Of a DNA stretch of 64,000 nt, positions 10,743 through 21,149 are shown in pieces (positions within the stretch are counted from its first letter, which is position 1; each line of letters opens with the position of its first letter). The position numbers were made by a program, and so were the translations under genes. The stretch is from Peterkaempfera sp044755465 (GTDB lineage: Bacteria; Actinomycetota; Actinomycetes; Streptomycetales; Streptomycetaceae), in assembly GCF_044755465.1 (NCBI RefSeq), contig NZ_JBIVRB010000002.1:310001-374000 (forward strand). Direction: 5' to 3'. Below the pieces are notes generated by a model. It worked only from the letters and a program-made list of their open reading frames with translations. It searched no databases and had not been told where the DNA came from.

Positions 10743-12866
<2,124 letters not shown>

Positions 12867-12923
12867 GGTTGTGCTCCCTCTCGAACGGTCGGCGGCGGCG
12901 ATGCCGCCCGGCGGTCCGCCCCG

Positions 12924-12948
12924 GTACCCGGGCCGTCCCGGTTCATGC
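12924..12948 (-). promoter_or_regulatory. SigmaB promoter of the catalase gene
   Basis: On the complement: GCAT (12948-12945), 15-base spacer, GGGTAC (12929-12924). This is an exact match to the Streptomyces sigmaB consensus GNNT-N14-16-GGGTAC/T, which was built largely from the catB promoter. Predicted transcription begins about 50 bases before the catalase ATG. It forms one arm of an inverted repeat with the promoter of the divergent gene. Confidence 0.75.
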
Positions 12949-13006
12949 ACGGCGGACGGCAGGGCCGCCCGGCTTCCCCCGGACGGCCCTGGGCGCGGAT
13001 CGGCGC

Positions 13007-13031
13007 GCATGAACCGGACCGACCCGGGTAC
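13007..13031 (+). promoter_or_regulatory. SigmaB promoter of the DUF2795 gene
   Basis: GCAT (13007-13010), 15-base spacer, GGGTAC (13026-13031). Extended by one base it is 23/26 identical, inverted, to the catalase promoter, and is separated from it by 58 bases. Predicted leader about 57 bases to the GTG at 13095. Confidence 0.75.
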
Positions 13032-13094
13032 CGCACCGGGCTGCCGGGCCGCACCCGTGGGCCGGCACCCACCGTCCGACCCATGGAGGAACCC

Positions 13095-13286
13095 GTGGCC
13101 ATCAGCCCCATCGACCTGCAGAAGGCCCTCTCCGGCGCCAACTACCCCGCCGATCGCGAGTCGCTGGCCAAGTGTGCCGCCGGCAACGGCGCCGACAAGA
13201 GCCTGATCGACCGCATCCGCAAGCTCGACGCCAAGAGCTTCGAGAACCCCGCCGAGGTCAGCAAGGCCCTCTTCAAGCACGCCTGA
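13095..13286 (+). CDS. DUF2795 domain protein
   Basis: 63 residues. The start is set at GTG 13095, 5 bases after GGAGGA; an in-frame ATG at 13083 overlaps the Shine-Dalgarno itself and is unlikely. The sequence (MAISPIDLQKALSGANYPADRES, then LIDRIRKLD) shows the helix-turn-helix-like small fold of DUF2795, which has a conserved 'YPA' turn. The family is common in actinobacteria, often near stress genes; its role is unknown. It diverges from the catalase and shares the inverted promoter pair, so it is predicted to be a sigmaB-regulated general stress protein. Confidence 0.85.
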   Translation: MAISPIDLQKALSGANYPADRESLAKCAAGNGADKSLIDRIRKLDAKSFENPAEVSKALFKHA

Positions 13287-13361
13287 CCGGCCGGTGCCCC
13301 CGTCCCGCCGCACCGGCGGGGCGGGGGGATCGCCGGCCCGCCAAGGAGCCCGCCAAGGAGA

Positions 13362-13429
13362 CCGTCAGCCCCTGGGGTCCGTCAGCCCCTGGGGTCCGTC
13401 AGCCCTTGGAGACCGTCAGCCCTTACGGA
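13362..13429 (+). repeat. Four tandem 17-bp repeats before the SDR gene
   Basis: CCGTCAGCCC units start at 13362, 13379, 13396 and 13413, with an exact 17-base period; the first two units are identical (CCGTCAGCCCCTGGGGT) and the last two are diverged. The array ends 6 bases before the SDR start codon and so lies in its leader. Just upstream is a shorter duplication, CCGCCAAGGAG. Confidence 0.8.
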
Positions 13430-13435
13430 GGCCGT

Positions 13436-14389
13436 ATGAACACCACCCCCGTCCGCTGGAAGCGTGCCGTGGTCACCGGCGGCGCCGGCTTCGTCGGCTC
13501 CCACCTGTGCACCGCGCTGCTCGACCGGGGCACCCGGGTCGTCTGCGTCGACGACTACTCCACCGGCAGCCCGGAGAACGTCGCCCACCTCGCCCGCCGC
13601 GACGGCTTCGCCCTGCTCAAGGCCGACGTCTGCGAGCCGTTCGAGGTCGAGGGGCCCGTCGACCTGGTGCTGCACTTCGCCTCCCCGGCGTCCCCCGCCG
13701 ACTACCTGCGGCTGCCGCTGCACACCCTGGACACCGGCAGCCTGGGCACCCGCAATGTGCTGGCGCTGGCCCGCGAGCACCAGGCCCGGCTGGTCCTCGC
13801 CTCCACCTCGGAGGTCTACGGCGACCCGCTGCGGCACCCGCAGCCCGAGGACTACTGGGGCAATGTCAACCCGGTCGGCCCGCGCAGCGTCTACGACGAG
13901 GCCAAGCGCTTCGCCGAGGCGCTCACCACCGCCGACATCGCGGTGCGCGGCACCAACGCCGCCATCGTCCGGCTGTTCAACACCTACGGCCCCCGGATGC
14001 GCGCCCGCGACGGCCGGGCCGTGCCCACCTTCATCCGGCAGGCGCTGGCCGGCGAGCCGCTGACCGTCACCGGCGACGGCAGCCAGACCCGCTCGCTCAC
14101 CTATGTCGACGACACGGTGCGCGGCGTCCTGGCGCTGGCCGGCTCCGACCTGGCCGGGCCGGTGAACATCGGCAACCCCGCCGAGCTGACCATGACCGAG
14201 CTGGCCCGGCTGGTCATCAGGCTCACCGGCTCCTCCTCCGAGCTGCGCTTCATCGAACGCCCCACCGACGACCCCGCCGTCCGGCGGCCCGACATCACCC
14301 TCGCCCGGGGCAAGCTCCAGTGGGACCCGCTCACCGATCCCGAGGAGGGGCTGCGGCGCACCATCACCTGGTTCCGCGCCAACGCCTGA
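13436..14389 (+). CDS. UDP-glucuronate decarboxylase-like NAD-dependent SDR (UXS family)
   Basis: 317 residues, extended SDR fold. NAD motif GGAGFVGSHL near the N-terminus; catalytic Tyr-Lys in SVYDEAKRFAEAL; UXS-type signatures FASPASPADYLRLPLHTLDTG and VNPVGPRSVYDE. Family members make UDP-xylose from UDP-glucuronate or are nucleotide-sugar dehydratases/epimerases. ATG at 13436 after ACGGAGG. It begins a three-gene run with a carbamoyltransferase and a glycosyltransferase, so it probably supplies a nucleotide sugar for a glycan. It looks less like HldD (ADP-heptose 6-epimerase), although a heptose pathway lies downstream. Confidence 0.85.
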   Translation: MNTTPVRWKRAVVTGGAGFVGSHLCTALLDRGTRVVCVDDYSTGSPENVAHLARRDGFALLKADVCEPFEVEGPVDLVLHFASPASPADYLRLPLHTLDTGSLGTRNVLALAREHQARLVLASTSEVYGDPLRHPQPEDYWGNVNPVGPRSVYDEAKRFAEALTTADIAVRGTNAAIVRLFNTYGPRMRARDGRAVPTFIRQALAGEPLTVTGDGSQTRSLTYVDDTVRGVLALAGSDLAGPVNIGNPAELTMTELARLVIRLTGSSSELRFIERPTDDPAVRRPDITLARGKLQWDPLTDPEEGLRRTITWFRANA

Positions 14390-14438
14390 GCCCCGTACGG
14401 CACCGCCGCCCCGCGAGTACCGAAAGGCCACCGATCCC

Positions 14439-16106
14439 ATGCGCATCCTCGGTATCAACGCCCTCTTCCACGACCCGGCGGCGGCCCTGGTCATCGACGG
14501 CCGCACCGTCGCCGCAGCCGAGGAGGAGCGGTTCTCCCGCCGCAAGCACGGCAAGCGCCCGGTCCCCTTCGCCGCCTGGGAACTGCCCGAGCAGGCCGCC
14601 GCCTGGTGCCTGGCCCAGGCCGGACTGCGGCCCCAGGACCTCGACGCCGTCGCCTACTCCTTCGACCCGGCGCTGGCGAGGCCCGCCGACGAACTGGGCC
14701 TGGACGACCCCTGGGACCACCTGCGGCTGACGTACGCTCGCGAGGCGCCGCGCTTCCTGGCCACCGCGCTGCCCGGCCTCGACCCGGCCGCCGTCCGCTT
14801 CGTACCGCACCATGTCGCGCACGCCGCCTCCGCCGCGCACGCCGCACCCGACGCCGAGACCTGCGCGGTGCTGGTGCTGGACGGCCGGGGCGAGGCCGCC
14901 TCCCACCTGGCCGCCCGGCGGGTCGGCCGCGACCTGGAACCGCTGCACACTCAGGCGCTGCCGCACTCGCTCGGCCTGGTGTACGAGGAGCTGACCGAGC
15001 ACCTGGGCTTCCTGCGCTCCTCCGACGAGTACAAGGTGATGGCCCTCGCCTCGCACGGCACGCCCCGGATGCTCCCCGAACTGCGCCGCCGGGTGCACAG
15101 CACCGGCGACGGCGGCTTCCGCGCCTCCCGGGTGCCCTGGGCCGAGCTGACCGCGCCGCGCCGCCCCGCCGAGGCATGGACCCAGGACCACGCCGACCTG
15201 GCCGCCAGCGCCCAGCGGTGCCTGGAGGAGGTGCTGCTCGACCTGGCCCGCTGGCTGCACGGTCGCACCGGGGACCGGCTGCTGGCGATGGCCGGGGGAG
15301 TGGCCCTCAACTGCGTGGCCAACTCCCGGCTCGCCCGGGAGGGCCCCTTCGACCGGGTCTGGGTGCAGCCCGCCGCCGGCGACGCCGGGACCGCGCTCGG
15401 CGCCGCCCTGCACCTGGCGGCGGGCGGCGGCGACCGGCCCGCCCCGATGCACGGCGCCGACCTGGGCCGGGGCTGGTCCGAAGCCGAACTGGAGGCGTGG
15501 CTGAAGACCGCGGGCGTCCCCTACGACCGGCCCGCCGACATCGCCGCCGAGGTGGCCGAGGCGCTGGCCGCCGACCGGATCGTGGCCTGGTTCCAGGGCC
15601 GCGCCGAGTACGGCCCGCGCGCCCTCGGCCACCGCTCGCTGCTCGCCCACCCGGGCCACTCCGGCAACCTGGAGCGGCTCAACGACGTCAAGGGCCGCGA
15701 GCAGTTCCGGCCGGTGGCGCCGATGGTCCTCGCCGAGCGCGCCGCCGCGATCTTCGACGGGCCGCTGCCCAGCCCGTACATGCTCTTCGTGCACGAGGTG
15801 GCCCCCGAGTGGCGCGACCGCATCCCCGCCGTGGTGCACGTCGACGGCACCGCCCGCATCCAGACCGTCGACCGGCGGGCCGAACCGCTGGTCGCCCGGA
15901 TGCTGGAGCGCTTCGAACGGCTCACCGGGCTGCCGGTGGTGGTCAACACCAGCCTCAACACGGCGGGGCGGCCCATGGTGGACGACCCGCGCGACGCCCT
16001 GGAGTGCTTCGGCTCCTCCCCGGTCGACCTGCTGGCGCTCGGCCCGTTCGCCGTCCGCCGGGGCCGGCTGTTCGCCGCCGCCGACCCGGCCGAGGTGGCC
16101 CGGTGA
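14439..16106 (+). CDS. NodU/TobZ-family carbamoyltransferase
   Basis: 555 residues. The N-terminal ASKHA-like domain (ILGINALFHDPAAALVIDG, EEERFSRRKHGKRPVPF, HHVAHAASA, LDGRGE, LLAMAGGVALNC) forms carbamoyl-adenylate from carbamoyl phosphate and ATP. The C-terminal YrdC-like half (QGRAEYGPRALGHRSLLA, REQFRPVAPMVL, VNTSLNTAGRPMVDDP) completes transfer to a hydroxyl. Family members carbamoylate sugars or antibiotics such as Nod factors and tobramycin. Because it is translationally coupled (GTGA) to a glycosyltransferase and follows a nucleotide-sugar enzyme, a carbamoylated surface sugar is the likely product; the acceptor is not known. Confidence 0.9.
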   Translation: MRILGINALFHDPAAALVIDGRTVAAAEEERFSRRKHGKRPVPFAAWELPEQAAAWCLAQAGLRPQDLDAVAYSFDPALARPADELGLDDPWDHLRLTYAREAPRFLATALPGLDPAAVRFVPHHVAHAASAAHAAPDAETCAVLVLDGRGEAASHLAARRVGRDLEPLHTQALPHSLGLVYEELTEHLGFLRSSDEYKVMALASHGTPRMLPELRRRVHSTGDGGFRASRVPWAELTAPRRPAEAWTQDHADLAASAQRCLEEVLLDLARWLHGRTGDRLLAMAGGVALNCVANSRLAREGPFDRVWVQPAAGDAGTALGAALHLAAGGGDRPAPMHGADLGRGWSEAELEAWLKTAGVPYDRPADIAAEVAEALAADRIVAWFQGRAEYGPRALGHRSLLAHPGHSGNLERLNDVKGREQFRPVAPMVLAERAAAIFDGPLPSPYMLFVHEVAPEWRDRIPAVVHVDGTARIQTVDRRAEPLVARMLERFERLTGLPVVVNTSLNTAGRPMVDDPRDALECFGSSPVDLLALGPFAVRRGRLFAAADPAEVAR

Positions 16107-17137
16107 CCGGCTACGCGGTGGTCATCCCCACCCTGGGCCGGCCCAGCCTCACCGGCTGCCTGCACGCCCTGGCCGCATCCACCGGGCCCCGGCCCCGGCG
16201 GGTGGTGCTGGTCGACGACCGGCCGCTGGACGACTGCCGCCCGCTGCCGGCCGCGATCCCCGAGGCGCTGCGCGACCGGACCACCACCGTGCCCGGCTGC
16301 GGCAACGGCCCGGCCGCCGCCCGCAACGCCGGCTGGCGGGCCACCGATGAGCCCTGGGTGGCCTTCCTGGACGACGACGTGCTGCCCGGCCCCACCTGGG
16401 CCGCCGATCTGGCCGTCGACCTCACGGCGGCCGGACCGCAGGTCGGCGCGGTGCAGGGCCGCATCCGGGTGCCGCTGCCGGAGGACCGCCGCCCCACCGA
16501 CTGGGAGCGCGGCACCGCCGGGCTGGCCACCGCGCTGTGGATCACCGCCGACATGGCCTACCGGCGGGCGGCGCTGGAGGCGGTCGGCGGCTTCGACGAG
16601 CGCTTCCGGCGGGCCTTCCGCGAGGACGCCGACCTGGCGCTGCGCACCCTGGACGCCGGCTGGACGATCACCATGGGCACCCGGCGCACCACCCACCCGG
16701 TCCGGCCCGCCGACCGCTGGGCCTCGGTCCGCGCCCAGGCGGGCAACGCCGACGACGCCCTGATGACCCGGCTGCACGGCCACGGCTGGTGGGCCCGCGC
16801 CCAGGCCCCGCGCGGACGGCTGCCGGTCCACCTGGCCGTCACCGCCGCCGCGCTGGCCGCCGTGGGCTGCGCCGCCGCCCGCCGCCCGGCCGCCGCCCTG
16901 GGCTGCGCGGCGGCCTGGGCGCTCGGCACGGCCGAGTTCACGCTCGCCCGTACGCTGCCGGGGCCGGGCACCGCCGAGGAGGTCGCCGCCATGGCGGCGA
17001 CCAGCGCCCTGATCCCGCCCGCCGCGTCACTCCACTGGCTGCGCGGCCGCCTGCGGCACCGGACGGCCGGGCCGTGGACCGCCCCGGCCGCGCCGGAGCC
17101 CCGCCGGCCCGCGCCGACCGCGCAGGATGCGCTCTGA
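16103..17137 (+). CDS. Family 2 glycosyltransferase with C-terminal membrane segments
   Basis: 344 residues. The GTG at 16103 overlaps the preceding stop (GTGA). The GT-A fold is at residues 1-230: VVIPTLGRPSL, the DxD-type AFLDDDVLPGP, and a late FREDADLALRTLDAG. After about residue 240 two hydrophobic Ala-rich segments (LAVTAAALAAVGCAAA, AAALGCAAAWALG) suggest membrane attachment, and the end is Pro/Arg-rich. It most likely transfers a sugar on the cytoplasmic side to a lipid-linked glycan. Last gene of the SDR-carbamoyltransferase run. Donor unknown. Confidence 0.85.
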   Translation: MTGYAVVIPTLGRPSLTGCLHALAASTGPRPRRVVLVDDRPLDDCRPLPAAIPEALRDRTTTVPGCGNGPAAARNAGWRATDEPWVAFLDDDVLPGPTWAADLAVDLTAAGPQVGAVQGRIRVPLPEDRRPTDWERGTAGLATALWITADMAYRRAALEAVGGFDERFRRAFREDADLALRTLDAGWTITMGTRRTTHPVRPADRWASVRAQAGNADDALMTRLHGHGWWARAQAPRGRLPVHLAVTAAALAAVGCAAARRPAAALGCAAAWALGTAEFTLARTLPGPGTAEEVAAMAATSALIPPAASLHWLRGRLRHRTAGPWTAPAAPEPRRPAPTAQDAL

Positions 17138-17446
17138 GCTGCGGCGCGACGCCCGGCGGGGCTCCGGCGGGCGTCGGGCGGCCACCGGGGCGGCCGGCCT
17201 TGGCGGGCGCCGGGGGCGGCCATCGCCGCCGGGGCGGGTGTTTGCCGCGATACGCCCTGGGAAGGCGCGGGCCAGTGCCACCGACAAAAGGCACAAAAGG
17301 GCTGTATCGGCCGCCCTGGACGGTCGACGGCCTGCCCCGGGTCATGCGCCCGCCCACGGTGGCGACCCGAGGCCGCAGGACTGCGCCCGACCGCCCCGCC
17401 CCCGGAGTGTGCACCGCCGCAGGCTGTGCCAGGAAAGCAGGCTGCC
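17138..17446 (+). other. Leader and promoter region of the sigma factor gene
   Basis: 309 bases without a gene. It contains a GTTT-N15-GGGAAG element at 17240-17264, then an untypical A-rich patch (GACAAAAGGCACAAAAGGG, 17281-17299) and a long GC-rich leader. AGGAAAG at 17431-17437 is the ribosome binding site of the sigma gene. No clear terminator for the upstream glycosyltransferase was found. Confidence 0.5.
17240..17264 (+). promoter_or_regulatory. SigmaB-type promoter candidate before the sigma factor gene
   Basis: GTTT (17240-17243), 15-base spacer, GGGAAG (17259-17264), one base away from GGGTAG. It lies about 180 bases upstream of the start codon. If real, the sigma factor could read its own gene or be placed under a sister SigB/F/G factor. 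Confidence 0.35.
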
Positions 17447-18274
17447 ATGACCCGTCCCGGGCCCGGCCCCGCCCGCCCCCGTCCCGGTGCGGACGGCCAC
17501 GCCCCGCCCCCGGCGGGCGACCGCTCGCCGCACGACCTGCCGGAGCGGCTGGAGCGGCTGGCACGGCTGCCGGCCGGCCCGGAGCGCGACCGGCTGCGCG
17601 AGCAGGTCATCTCCTCGCTGATGCCGATGGCCCGCCGGCTCGCCCGGCGGTTCCGCAACCGGGGGGAGAGCGACGACGACCTGCTCCAGGTCGCCTCGGT
17701 GGGCCTGGTCAAGGCCGTCGACCGCTACGACCCCCGGCAGGGCCACGCCTTCGAGTCCTTCGCCGTGCCCACCATCGTCGGGGAGCTCAAGCGCCACTTC
17801 CGCGACCACGCCTGGGACCTGCACGTCCCCCGGCGGGTGCAGGAGGCCCGCAACCAGGTGCGCCGCGCCCAGCAGGAGCTGCTCCAGCCGCTGGAGGGCC
17901 GCAGCCCCACCGTCGCGGAGGTGGCCCGGCACACCGGGCTGCCCGAGGAGGACGTGATCCTCGGCCTGGAGGCGTACCAGGCGTACACGGCCGTCTCGCT
18001 GGACGCGCCGGTGCCGGGCATGGAGGCCGGGTCGCTGGCGGACACCATGGGCACCGAGGACCGCTTCCTGGACCTGGTCGTGGACCGGATCTCGCTGCGG
18101 CCGCTGCTGGAGGAGCTGCCCGAGCGCGAGCGCCGCATCCTCTTCCTGCGCTTCTTCCGCAGCATGACGCAGCATCAGATCGCGGACGCGGTCGGCGTCT
18201 CGCAGATGCACGTCTCCCGGCTGATAGCCCGTTCGTGCGCCACGCTGCGCAGCGGCATGCTGACCGGCGTCTGA
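17447..18274 (+). CDS. SigB/SigF/SigG-family alternative sigma factor
   Basis: 275 residues. ATG at 17447 with AGGAAAG 9 bases upstream. Region 2 is near residues 60-120 (ESDDDLLQVASVGLVKAVDRYDPRQG, FESFAVPTIVGELKRHFRD), which is diagnostic of the SigB/F/G group; region 3 follows (PRRVQEARNQVRR, VAEVARHTGL); region 4 is at about 215-265 (LPERERRILFLRFFRSMTQHQIADAVGVSQMHVSRL). The N-terminal 45 residues are Pro/Gly-rich. No anti-sigma (RsbW-like) or anti-anti-sigma gene is adjacent, so partner switching must involve genes elsewhere. Several nearby genes carry matching promoter elements, making them candidate targets of this or a sister factor. Confidence 0.93.
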   Translation: MTRPGPGPARPRPGADGHAPPPAGDRSPHDLPERLERLARLPAGPERDRLREQVISSLMPMARRLARRFRNRGESDDDLLQVASVGLVKAVDRYDPRQGHAFESFAVPTIVGELKRHFRDHAWDLHVPRRVQEARNQVRRAQQELLQPLEGRSPTVAEVARHTGLPEEDVILGLEAYQAYTAVSLDAPVPGMEAGSLADTMGTEDRFLDLVVDRISLRPLLEELPERERRILFLRFFRSMTQHQIADAVGVSQMHVSRLIARSCATLRSGMLTGV

Positions 18275-18399
18275 GCCCGACCGCCCTCCATGCCCGACCG
18301 TCCCCCCACGCCCGACCGCCCCCCACGCCCGCCCGGACCGCCGGGAGCGCCGTACGGCCGCGACGGGCCGCCGTCACGGAAGGTGAGTGAATTGTCCAG

Positions 18400-18423
18400 G
18401 TTTGGTAGTGCTGTACCGGGAAA
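18400..18423 (+). promoter_or_regulatory. SigmaB-type promoter candidate for the heptose operon
   Basis: GTTT (18400-18403), 14-base spacer, GGGAAA (18418-18423). The ATG at 18434 is 10 bases beyond, so a nearly leaderless transcript is possible. GGGAAAG could equally be the Shine-Dalgarno of that ATG, so the two readings compete. Confidence 0.4.
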
Positions 18424-18433
18424 GCCGCCTGCC

Positions 18434-19141
18434 ATGCCGATGCCGCCCGCCGCCACCGCCGCCCGACCGGTCCCCGCCGCCCCGGCACCGGCGGCCCAGC
18501 CCTGGATCTTCCCGCACGCCGCCCCCGCCGAGCGGCGACCGCCCCCCGGACCCGACCGGCCCCGGCGCCCCGGGCGGCCCGGACCCGCCGGGCGCGGCCT
18601 GCCGGACGCCGTCCTCTTCGACCGCGACGGCACCCTGGTGTTCGACGTCCCGTACAACGGCGACCCCGGCTGGGTGCGCCCGGTGCCGCAGGCCCGCGCC
18701 GCGCTGGCCCAGCTGCGCACCCTCGGCGTCCCGGTCGGCGTGGTGAGCAACCAGTCCGGCGTGGCCAGGGGCGTGCTCACCCGGCGCCAGGTCACCGCCG
18801 TCCAGGAGCGGGTGGAGCAGCTGCTCGGCCCGTTCCGGGTCTGGGCCGTCTGCCCGCACGGACCCGATGACCACTGCGGCTGCCGCAAACCCGCCCCCGG
18901 CCTGATCCTGGCCGCCTGCGGCCGGATCGGCGCCGACCCGGCCCGCACGGTGGTCATCGGCGACATCGGCGCGGACGTCGCGGCGGCGGCCGCCGCCGGG
19001 GCGCGCGGCATCCTGGTCCCCGCCCCCGCCACCCGCCCGGAGGAGGTCGACCGCGCCGGCGAGGTCGCGCCCGACCTGCTCGCCGCCGTCCGGCTGGCCC
19101 TGCACCTGCCGCCCGCGCCCACCCCGGGGAGCGCGCCGTGA
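18434..19141 (+). CDS. gmhB: HAD-IIIA phosphatase, GmhB-like (heptose 1,7-bisphosphate phosphatase)
   Basis: 235 residues from ATG 18434, which has GGGAAAG upstream; the frame is open back to 18290 but that part is Pro-rich and poorly coding. A Pro/Ala-rich lead precedes the HAD domain. Motif I is FDRDGTL, motif II VVSNQSGVARG, and motif III lies in CRKPAPG. CPHGPDDHCGCRKP provides the Cys/His zinc site typical of GmhB. The enzyme removes the 1-phosphate between the two activities of HldE. It overlaps the next gene by GTGA. Histidinol-phosphatase-type HADs are related, but the zinc loop and the neighbours GmhA and HldE favour GmhB. Confidence 0.85.
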   Translation: MPMPPAATAARPVPAAPAPAAQPWIFPHAAPAERRPPPGPDRPRRPGRPGPAGRGLPDAVLFDRDGTLVFDVPYNGDPGWVRPVPQARAALAQLRTLGVPVGVVSNQSGVARGVLTRRQVTAVQERVEQLLGPFRVWAVCPHGPDDHCGCRKPAPGLILAACGRIGADPARTVVIGDIGADVAAAAAAGARGILVPAPATRPEEVDRAGEVAPDLLAAVRLALHLPPAPTPGSAP

Positions 19142-20190
19142 GGACGCTGGTGGTCCGGTTGGACAGCGCCGGGGACGTCCTGCTGGCCGGCCCCGCCATA
19201 CGGGCCGCCGCCGCCGCGTCCGAGCACACCGCCGTGCTGTGCGGCCCGCAGGGCGCCTGGGCCGCCCGGATGCTGCCCGGCGTGGACGAGGTCCTGGTGC
19301 ACGACGCGCCCTGGGAGGGCCTGGAGCCGCCGCCGGTACGGACCGAGGACGTCCGTGCGCTCCTGGCCGACCTCGCCCAACGCCGCTTCGACCGCGCCCT
19401 GGTCCTCGCCTCCCACCACCAGAGCCCGCTGCCCGCCGCGCTGCTGCTCCGGCTGGCCGGCGTCCGCTGGATCGCCGCCGACAGCGAGCACTACCCCGGC
19501 TCGCTGCTGGACCTGCGGCACCGCCGCGCCCCCGGCCGCCACGAGGCCGAGGCCGCCCTCGACCTCGCGGCGGCGGCGGGCCTGCCGCTGCCGCCCGGCG
19601 ACGACGGCCGGCTGCGGATCACCCCGCCGCCCGACACCTCCGGGCTCACCGGCACCGCCCCCTACCTGGTGCTGCACCCCGGCGCCGCCGTACCCGCCCG
19701 CACCTGGAGCCCCGGCCGCGCCGCCACCGCGCTGCGCTCCCTCACCCGGGCCGGCCACCGGGTCGTGGTCACCGGCGGCCCCGGCGAGGAAGCCCTCACC
19801 GCCCAGGTCGCCGCTGCGGGACCCGCCCTCGACCTGGGCGGCCGCACCGCCCCCGACCAGCTCGCCGGGATACTGGCCCACGCCGACGCCGCCGTGGTGG
19901 GCAACACCGGCCCCGCCCACCTCGCCGCCGCCGTGGGCACCCCGGTGGTCAGCCTGTTCGCCCCCGTCGTCCCCGCCGAGCGCTGGGCCCCGTACCGCGT
20001 CCCGCACGTCCTGCTCGGCCGCCCCGACGCGCCCTGCGCCGGCAGCCGGGCCCGCAGCTGTCCCGTCCCCGGCCACCCCTGCCTGGACTCGGTCACCGAC
20101 GCCGAACTCCTCACCGCCGTCGCCACCCTCACCGGCGGACCGATCGGACCCACCGGCCCCGCCCCGACCCGCCGCGAGGTGACCGCGTGA
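19138..20190 (+). CDS. Family 9 glycosyltransferase (heptosyltransferase-like), copy 1
   Basis: 350 residues from GTG 19138, overlapping the GmhB stop by 4 bases. GT-B fold: N-terminal RLDSAGDVLLAGPAIRA; C-terminal YLVLHPGAAVPARTWSP and the nucleotide-sugar loop VGNTGPAHLAAAVGTPVV typical of ADP-heptose:LPS heptosyltransferases. GT9 enzymes use ADP-heptose, so finding one beside GmhA, GmhB and HldE supports a heptose-containing glycan. A second GT9 lies at 24759. The acceptor is unknown; no LPS exists in this cell type. Confidence 0.88.
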   Translation: MRTLVVRLDSAGDVLLAGPAIRAAAAASEHTAVLCGPQGAWAARMLPGVDEVLVHDAPWEGLEPPPVRTEDVRALLADLAQRRFDRALVLASHHQSPLPAALLLRLAGVRWIAADSEHYPGSLLDLRHRRAPGRHEAEAALDLAAAAGLPLPPGDDGRLRITPPPDTSGLTGTAPYLVLHPGAAVPARTWSPGRAATALRSLTRAGHRVVVTGGPGEEALTAQVAAAGPALDLGGRTAPDQLAGILAHADAAVVGNTGPAHLAAAVGTPVVSLFAPVVPAERWAPYRVPHVLLGRPDAPCAGSRARSCPVPGHPCLDSVTDAELLTAVATLTGGPIGPTGPAPTRREVTA

Positions 20191-21149
20191 ACATCCTGCT
20201 CTGGCACGTCCACGGCTCCTGGACCACCTCCTTCGTCCAGGGCCCGCACACCTACCTGCTGCCGGTCACCCCCGACCGGGGCCCGGACGGCCTGGGCCGC
20301 GCCCGCACCTGGGACTGGCCGGCCAGTGTCCTCGAACTGCCGCCCGAGCGGCTGCGCACCGCCGACATCGACCTGGTCGTCCTCCAGCGCCCGCACGAGG
20401 CCGCGCTGGCCGAGGAGTGGCTCGGCCGCCGCCCCGGCCGCGACCTGCCCGCCGTCTACCTGGAGCACAACGCCCCGCACGGCGCGGTGCCCGACACCCG
20501 GCACCCGGCGGCCGACCGCGACGACCTGCTGCTGGTGCACGTCACCCACTTCAACCGCCTCTTCTGGGACAGCGGCTCCACCCGCACCGCCGTCATCGAG
20601 CACGGCATCGTCGACCCCGGCCACCGCTACACCGGCCGGCTGGCCCGCGCCGCCGTCGTGGTCAACGAACCGGTACGGCGCGGCCGCACCACCGGCACCG
20701 ACCTGCTGCCCGCCCTTGCCGCCGCCGCCCCGCTGGACGTCTTCGGCATGGGCACCGAAGGGCTGGCCGGCCACCTCGGACTGCCGCCCGACCGCTGCCG
20801 CACCCAGGACCTCCCGCAGGCCGAACTGCACCGGGCGCTCGCCGACCGGCGGGTCTACCTGCACCCGGTGCGCTGGACCTCGCTCGGCCTGTCGCTGCTG
20901 GAGGCGATGCACCTGGGCATGCCGGTGGTCGCCCTGGCCACCACCGAGGCGGTGCACGCCGTGCCGCCCGGCGCCGGAGTGCTCTCCACCCGGCCCGAGG
21001 AGCTGGCCGACGCCGTACGCCACTACCTGGACGACCCGGCGGCGGCCGTCACCGACGGCTTCCGGGCCCGCCAGGCCGCGCTGGACCGCTACGGACTGAA
21101 GCGCTTCCTGGCCGACTGGAACCATGTGATCGAAGAGGTGTGCGCATGA
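20187..21149 (+). CDS. GT4-like glycosyltransferase
   Basis: 320 residues from GTG 20187 (GTGA overlap). The N-terminal half is unusual (NILLWHVHGSWTTSFVQGPHTYLLPV), while the C-terminal half has the donor-binding region of GT4 enzymes (VYLHPVRWTSLGLSLLEAMHLGMPVVAL, followed by a GAGVLSTRPEELADAV loop). No signal peptide. Part of the coupled operon; donor and acceptor unknown. The next gene overlaps by ATGA. Confidence 0.82.
   Translation: MNILLWHVHGSWTTSFVQGPHTYLLPVTPDRGPDGLGRARTWDWPASVLELPPERLRTADIDLVVLQRPHEAALAEEWLGRRPGRDLPAVYLEHNAPHGAVPDTRHPAADRDDLLLVHVTHFNRLFWDSGSTRTAVIEHGIVDPGHRYTGRLARAAVVVNEPVRRGRTTGTDLLPALAAAAPLDVFGMGTEGLAGHLGLPPDRCRTQDLPQAELHRALADRRVYLHPVRWTSLGLSLLEAMHLGMPVVALATTEAVHAVPPGAGVLSTRPEELADAVRHYLDDPAAAVTDGFRARQAALDRYGLKRFLADWNHVIEEVCA

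Noticed and set aside
13362..13429. CRISPR-like array
   Set aside because: 17-bp head-to-tail repeats without spacers and without cas genes; the same holds for 7410-7483 and 44184-44411.
13436..14389. Calling the SDR an HldD ADP-heptose 6-epimerase
   Set aside because: Its signatures (ASPASPADYL, GPRSVYDEAK) are those of UDP-glucuronate decarboxylases, and it is in a separate transcription unit from the heptose genes.
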